From: Halobacteriales archaeon QS_4_69_34
GTDB lineage: Archaea; Halobacteriota; Halobacteria; Halobacteriales; Halococcaceae
Length of the DNA: 55,518 bases
Assembly (NCBI GenBank): GCA_003021045.1
Contig: PXRN01000015.1
Coordinates: forward strand, 1 to 55,518
Direction of reading: 5' to 3'
How positions within the stretch are numbered: the first letter of the stretch is position 1; each line of letters begins with the position of its first letter. A model generated the notes under the pieces. It saw only the letters and a list, made by a program, of their open reading frames with translations, was not told the DNA's origin and ran no database searches. Made by a program: the position numbers and the translations under genes. Shown here in pieces: positions 50,729-55,518 of the stretch.

Positions 50729-52545
50729 TCAGTCGAGGTCGGCCTCGCGCTCGGCCTCGGGGCCGCGTCGTCCGGCGGTCCGCTCGACGGCCGTAGTGAG
50801 CGAGACGTTGAGCACGAGCATCGAGACGACGCCCCCGGCGACGGTGACGGCGTTCTTCACGGCGTGGTCGACGATGGCCGCGCCGAGGGCCGTCGCGGGT
50901 GCGACCGTCGGCACCAGTCCGACGACCAGCAGCGCGAACGCGCCCTCATAGAGGCCGACGCCGCCCGGCGAGAGGGGCAATACCTTGGCGAGGTTGCCGA
51001 CGCTGACGGCGAAAAAGCTCACCGCGAGCAGCGTTCCCGGGGCGAGGCCCACGCCGAACGCGGCGAAGACGAGCGCCGCGGTGAGGACGTCGAGCGTCCA
51101 GATGAGGAGGCTCGACGCCCCCACCCGGGCGAACGCGCGGGCGTCGCTGGCGACGGTCTGGACGTCGCCGACGAACCGTTCGAGGACGCCCGCCAGCCGG
51201 TCGGCGTAGGCGTCCGGGCTGAGTCGGGTCACCAGCCCGCGCACCCGGTTGCGATCCGAGCGTGCGCTCCAGACGATGGCCGCCACGGCCCCGATGGCCC
51301 CGAGCCCGACGCCGGCGGCGACGAGAACGGCGACCCGCCCGCTCCGCCCCGCGCCCCGATCGGCCTCGCCCGCGAGCGTGGCTTCGAGGCCCGCCACGCT
51401 TCCACGGCGAGCGATGCGAACCCCGTCGGATAGGGGACCCGGCGGCGCGTCTTGACGACGTAGGCCCGGACGGCGTCGCCCGCCCGGGCCGGGAAGACGA
51501 GGTTCCCCGTCTGGGAGACGAACACCGCGCCCGTGAGAAATCCCACCCCCTCGTGGTAGCCCAGCTCGTCCAGGATGTCCCGGTAGCGCAGCCCGCGGAG
51601 CGGCCACGAGAGCAGGTAGACGACGGCGGCGACGGCGACGGGGAGCGAGTCGGCGTCGCCCATCTCTTCGAGCACCGTCGAGAGATCGAGGTACTGGGTC
51701 ATCAACAGGACCGCGAGCACCGTCAGTAGCGTGCCCGCGGCGAGGCTCACCCGGCGCGTGATGCGGGGTGCAACCGAGAGCTGCCAGAACGTCCGCAGTA
51801 TCTGAGAGCCCATCCCGAAGACGTCCCGGACGAGATCGACCTTCGTGTCGCCCTTGGGCGTCCACTCGACGGGGAACTCCCGGATCGAGTGGCCCGCGCG
51901 CTGGGCGCGCACGAGCACCTCGGTGTCCCAGAACCAGTGGTCGTCCTCGACGTCGTCGAGAATCGAGAGCAGTACTGCACGGTCGAACGCCTTGAACCCA
52001 CACTGGTGGTCGCGCAGCGGGGAGCGCAGGAGCAGGCGGACGAGGCCGTTGTAGACGCGGCTCGGCCCCGAGCGCTGGGTCGGCCGCTCGGCGACGTGGC
52101 CCCGCATCCACCGCGAGCCGGTGGCGAGGTCGTACTCGTCCGAGCGGACGCTCTCGACCAGCTCTTCGAGGTGGCGCATGTCCGTGGCGAGGTCCGTGTC
52201 GAAGTAGACCAGCGTCTCGCCGCGTGCGGCGCGGAACGCGCGTTCGAGGGCTCCGCCCCGGCCGAGGCGTTCCTCGCTGTGGACGTGCCGGACGCGGCCG
52301 TCGCTTTCGGCCAGCTGCGCCGCGATCTCCGGGGTGCGATCGGTACAGCCGTCCTCGGCGACGAGCACCTCGTAGGTCCCCTCGGGGAGGAAGCCGGCGA
52401 GCGTGTCGAGGGTCGTCTCGACCGTGGCCTCGATGGTCGCCGCCTCGTCGTAGGCGGGGAGGACGACGCTGACCTCGACCGGACCGGCCGTCATGTCGTC
52501 GCCAACTCTACCGGGGACCGTGGTAGGGGTTTCGGTGTTCGCCAC
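50729..52545 (-). pseudogene. GT2 glycosyltransferase fused to UPF0104/LPG-synthase-like flippase, one frameshift
   Basis: The 5' part (52545 to about 51400) is a family 2 glycosyltransferase (VSVVLPAYDEAATIEATV; VAEDGCTDRT; YFDTDLATDMRHL; DHQCGFKAFDR), followed by the first helices of a membrane domain (LAAGTLLTVLAVLL; GFLTGAVFVSQTGNL). One base is missing near 51400: adding C after GAA restores SLAVERVAGLEATLAG. The rest, in the frame ending at 50729, continues the UPF0104 membrane domain (LPLSPGGVGLYEGAFALLVV). Joined, it is about 605 residues. Such fusions are known in haloarchaea and probably build dolichol-phosphate sugars for surface glycans. Either a disrupted gene or an assembly error. 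An alternative start is the Met at 52494. Confidence 0.85.
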
Positions 52546-52704
52546 CCGCGGCGTCTCCGCCGGCCGAAGCGCCGACCCGCCGACCTAGGGCGACACGCCG
52601 CCACGCCGGGGAGCCACCGTCGGCGCCCTCGGCGTCCCCGGCAGCCGCCGTCGGCGTCCACAGCCCACCAGCCCCACACCCCGCCGCAGCGAAACGGGCA
52701 GATA

Positions 52705-52722
52705 TTTTAGGGTGGCCTAAAA
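52705..52722. promoter_or_regulatory. TTTTAGG/CCTAAAA palindrome on the RGP promoter
   Basis: TTTTAGG-gtgg-CCTAAAA is a perfect 7-bp dyad covering the TATA region and about 17-34 bases before the ATG at 52739. The half-site TTAGG...CCTAA resembles boxes of DtxR/IdeR/SirR metal regulators. A repressor bound here would block TBP; the link to metal is inferred. Confidence 0.5.
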
Positions 52723-52738
52723 AGCCGTGTCCGTCAGC

Positions 52739-53971
52739 ATGCCCCCGGACGTCTGTGTCGTCGTTCCCACGATCCGCGAGTACGAGTGTGTGCGCGCCTA
52801 CGTCGAAAATGCCCGCGAGCACGGCTTCGACGTGAGTCGCCTCCAGTTCGTCCTCGTCACCGAGGACTTCTGTGAGACCGAGGCCATGCGGGAGATGCTC
52901 GACGAACTCGGCGTCTCCGGGGAGGTCTTCGACGGAAGCCGCCGCGAGGCGTGGTACGAGCGGGAAGGGGTCGCCGAGTTCGGCCACCTCGTGCCGGCGG
53001 CGAGCCACGCCGAGACGAGCTTCGGACTCCTGTACCTGTGGGCCCACGACGAGTCCGAGTACGGCGTCTTCATCGACGACGACACCCGCCCCCACGAGGC
53101 GTTCGACTTCTTCGGTCGCCACCTCCGGAACCTCGGCGACGAACGCGAGCGAAAGCGTGCGGGCGAGGACGGACGGAGCACCACGAGCGAGCGCGAGGGC
53201 AGCGGCGAGATCAGGGAGCTGCGTTCGGACGAGCGCTGGGTGAACGTCCTCCACGAGAACTTCGCGGAGCACGGCCTCTACCCCCGAGGATACCCCTACT
53301 CGGCGATGGCCGAGACCGTCGAGACGGGGACGACCGCGGCGTCCGACGCCGTGGCCTCGCAGGGCCTCTGGACGAACGTGCCCGACCTCGACGCCGTGCG
53401 CATCCTGATGGACGGCGACCTCCGCGGGCAGGCCACGACCCGCCTTTCGAGGACCGACTACGGGGAGCCGTTCGTCGTCGCACCGGGGCACTACCTCACG
53501 GTGTGCTCGATGAACCTCGCTTTCCGCCGGGAGGTCGTCCCGGCGTTCTACCAGCTCCCGATGGACGACAACCCGTGGGGAATCGGTCGGTTCGACGATA
53601 TCTGGAGCGGCGTGTTCCTGAAGCGGGCCTGTGACGTCCTCGGCAAACAGGTCGTGACGGGGTATCCGCTCTGTGAGCACGACAAGGCCCCGCGCTCGAC
53701 GTTCGACGACCTCGCAAACGAGGCCCCCGCCCTCGAGTGCAACGAGCACCTCTGGGAGGTCGTCGACGGGGTGGGCGGCGGGCGGGAGAGCTACGCCGGG
53801 GTGTACGCGGCGATGGCCGACGCGCTCTCTACGGGCGACTTCTCGGGGTACGCCAACGGGGCGTTCCTCAACCACGTCGGCGAGCACATGCACGACTGGC
53901 TGGCCTGCCTCGACGCGCTCGCGCCCGGATCGGTCCCGCGAGCGACGAGCGCCCCCGTCGCCGACGACTAG
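52739..53971 (+). CDS. RGP-family alpha-1,4-glucan-protein synthase (UDP-forming)-like
   Basis: A 410-residue glycosyltransferase-like protein. It starts MPPDVCVVVPTIREYECVRA, has LVTEDFCETEAMREMLDELG, the motif GVFIDDDTRPHEAF (DDD, likely nucleotide-sugar/metal site), and later SMNLAFRREVVPAFYQLPMD with WGIGRFDDIWSGVFLKR. These fit the reversibly glycosylated polypeptide family. An acidic insertion at about 135-160 is low-complexity. A GTG four codons upstream (52727) is possible, but the ATG fits the TATA-like ATTTTAG better. Divergent from the glycosyltransferase-flippase; both suggest a glycan locus. Confidence 0.85.
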   Translation: MPPDVCVVVPTIREYECVRAYVENAREHGFDVSRLQFVLVTEDFCETEAMREMLDELGVSGEVFDGSRREAWYEREGVAEFGHLVPAASHAETSFGLLYLWAHDESEYGVFIDDDTRPHEAFDFFGRHLRNLGDERERKRAGEDGRSTTSEREGSGEIRELRSDERWVNVLHENFAEHGLYPRGYPYSAMAETVETGTTAASDAVASQGLWTNVPDLDAVRILMDGDLRGQATTRLSRTDYGEPFVVAPGHYLTVCSMNLAFRREVVPAFYQLPMDDNPWGIGRFDDIWSGVFLKRACDVLGKQVVTGYPLCEHDKAPRSTFDDLANEAPALECNEHLWEVVDGVGGGRESYAGVYAAMADALSTGDFSGYANGAFLNHVGEHMHDWLACLDALAPGSVPRATSAPVADD

Positions 53972-54098
53972 TAGTCGATCGGCGAGAGGGTCGCGAGTCG
54001 GGTCGGGAGCCGAGAACACCTCTAGCGGAGTTCGTCCCCAAGAGCCCCGACTACCGGCTGCTCGACTACACGACCGTACGATGCTGGCTCCTCCCCAC

Positions 54099-54112
54099 CC
54101 TAACAGGTTAGG
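54099..54112 (+). promoter_or_regulatory. CCTAACAGGTTAGG palindrome before the second Tat gene
   Basis: CCTAAC-ag-GTTAGG is a perfect dyad, 51 bases before the ATG at 54150 and just upstream of a TATA-like ATTTTTATG. It matches the motif at 35644 in sequence and position. Confidence 0.55.
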
Positions 54113-54149
54113 AGCGATTTTTATGTTCGGCCCTCCGCGCATCGGGCGC

Positions 54150-55444
54150 ATGGGTCACGGACCGGACGACGCCAGCGAAACCGACGGGACGGACTGGCAG
54201 TGGCTCGGCGACGAGCGACGCGACGGTCCCCGACGACCGACGAGGTGGAGCGCGAACGACGACCCGCTGTCGCGCCGTTCCGTGCTCCGGGGAGCAGGCG
54301 TCGCCGGGGTCGGGCTGGCGGTCGGTGCCGGTACGGCGGGGGCCAGTTCCATCGACAGCGGCTCCTGTGAGCCGACCGATCGCGATGGCTCGCCGCCGCC
54401 CGGGCCGAGCGTGCTGTACGACGACCCAGTGACCGCACCACAGTTCGAGAACGGTTCGGGATGGCGGGCCGACCCGCTGCTGGTCTCGGGCGCTGAGGCC
54501 CACGTCGACGGGGAGTACCTCTACCAAGACTGGGTGTTCGACGACTACGGCGCGAACACCGCCGACGGGGACACCCCGCCACAGCCGCCGACGAGCACGT
54601 CGCTCACGAAACCGGTCGGCGACGTGGTCTACTACCCCACCGACGACGACACCTACCGCGACAACGCCGCCGACCTCCTCGAGTTCCGGACTCGGCCCGC
54701 GAAGGGCGGCGTCGCCTACCGGTTCACGCTGAACACGATGGTCGCACCCGACGTCGCTGGCGTCGCCGTCGGCATCGCTACCGGCGAGGAAACCGGGCGA
54801 ACCGACTGGGGCTACGGTCTCGGCGACCTCGGGGCTCCCGTCGACCACGTACTCGTCACGTGGGGGACCGGTGGGGAACTCGACGGGACGACCGACGGCG
54901 TTCGCTCGGTGTCGGTCGACGAGCGCCGCAACCAGATCGAGGTCGTCGTCGACCTCGGTCCCGGCGAAGAGACCTGGCAGCACTACTGCGTCACCGGCGT
55001 CTTCGACGCCGAGGCCGAGCGATTCAAACGGATACAGGAGGAGGCCGACGAGGACAACCCCGGTGGCGCGCGCGGGTCGAACCCCCGCCCGTCCTCAACG
55101 CCGCGTTCCGGGACGAACCGCTGGTGGACGACAGCACGTTCACCATCGCATACGCGTGGCGCGACAAGGCACAGGCCGACGCGCTCGCGGCCCGTGATAT
55201 CTCCGCGTTCGACGCCGCGGTGGACTTCGGGAAGCTCCGTCGGAACGTCACCGATCGACGGGTCCCCGATTCGGGCTTTCTCAACCGGCTCCACTCCTCG
55301 CGGGTCGCCATCGACGGTCAGGAGTCGTTCGCGGCCAACGAGGAGGGCGTCGAGGACGACGGCGAGGACGCGGTCCTCACGGGTCGGGTCCAGCCGTACT
55401 CGGTGTACGTCCCCGAGAGCTATACTCAGAGACAGAGGTATTGA
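54150..55444 (+). pseudogene. Tat-exported protein, glucodextranase-C-like plus start of an esterase-type region; frameshifted and truncated
   Basis: The N-terminus has TDGTDWQWLGDERRDG, then the Tat signal SRRSVLRGAGVAGVGLAVGA. Residues about 90-310 (VLYDDPVTAPQFENGSGWRA; YYPTDDDTYRDNAADLLEF; YRFTLNTMVAPDVAGVAVG) resemble glucodextranase C-terminal-type beta-sandwich modules. Near 55075, in a CCCCC run, one base is missing; restoring it gives GSNPPPVLNAAFRDEPLVDD. The corrected frame runs to VQPYSVYVPESY and then ends abnormally (TQRQRY, stop at 55444). In related proteins this is where an alpha/beta-hydrolase part begins. The abrupt G+C drop at about 55424 suggests an inserted element. Confidence 0.75.
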
Positions 55445-55518
55445 TACACCCCTGGTGGACTGATCGATTTGAGTGCTGTCCAGACTGCTGATCGAATCTC
55501 GGCACAACTCCCGAAGTA
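55424..55518. mobile_element. Probable left end of an insertion element, cut by the window edge
   Basis: From about 55424 the sequence changes to roughly 50 per cent G+C, loses haloarchaeal codon bias and closes the exported gene in a foreign reading. No terminal repeat or transposase can be checked because the window ends. Confidence 0.35.

Noticed and set aside
1..55518. tRNA and rRNA genes
   Set aside because: No T-loop GGTTCGAATCC-type sequence with a matching acceptor stem was found by eye. GTCGAACCCCCG at about 55077 lies within a coding region.

Overview
The window is from an extremely halophilic archaeon (class Halobacteria). The evidence is very high G+C with G/C-rich third codon positions, acidic proteins, many genes with a TATA-like element 25-30 bases before the start codon and no leader, Tat (twin-arginine) signal peptides on exported proteins, a haloarchaeal-type nuoCD fusion, an archaeal RFC large subunit and a bacterio-opsin-activator type regulator. 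The genus cannot be fixed from sequence alone.

Layout. 0.4-4.4 kb: a frame-broken APC permease-UspA fusion, a small membrane protein and a sirtuin. 4.4-9.2 kb (minus): a respiratory complex I cluster nuoA-B-CD-(36-aa sORF)-H-I, ended by a strong hairpin and lacking nuoJ-N. 9.2-14.1 kb: purE-purK (minus), then a DUF1405-like membrane protein, a secreted protein and an MBL-fold hydrolase. 14.1-23.25 kb: a 9.1-kb low-G+C integrated element inserted in the 5' end of a HAD-phosphatase gene. It carries an RHH-like protein plus a tyrosine integrase, two leftward genes, a seven-gene rightward operon of small coupled ORFs, and an HUH rolling-circle Rep with a repeat-rich N-terminal half. The element supplies a new start codon and first residues to the HAD gene. 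23.2-29.5 kb: HAD, cupin, glutaredoxin, redoxin, an FMN alpha-hydroxy-acid oxidase between an inverted repeat pair, and rfcL. 29.7-33.2 kb (minus): a polar amino-acid ABC transporter whose binding protein has a damaged signal peptide. 33.4-38.1 kb: a small membrane protein, zinc alcohol dehydrogenase, thioredoxin-like protein, a Tat-exported beta-propeller/dockerin protein and a DMT permease. 38.1-44.8 kb: a divergent pair of signalling genes, a receiver-GAF-HTH regulator and a 1605-residue receiver/PAS/GAF histidine kinase. 44.9-46.8 kb: an Lrp-family regulator joined to an aminotransferase through three tandem, translationally coupled mini-ORFs. 47-55.5 kb: a zinc-ribbon microprotein, a beta-helix surface protein, a frame-broken glycosyltransferase-flippase fusion, an RGP-family glucan-protein synthase with a TTTTAGG/CCTAAAA palindrome on its promoter, and a Tat-exported enzyme that is frame-shifted and cut short where low-G+C DNA begins.

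Most notable: (a) the gene-preserving integration into a protein-coding 5' end; (b) a family of seven 26-28 bp sites inside rep, one inverted, with constant arms and a variable central trinucleotide; (c) the coupled mini-ORF chain before the aminotransferase; (d) a 36-aa coupled ORF inside the nuo operon; (e) a shared promoter motif at -50 of two Tat genes that also share an N-terminal tag; (f) a DtxR-box-like palindrome at a glycan gene. Several genes carry single-base frame breaks, some beside G or C runs, so assembly error must be excluded before calling them pseudogenes.
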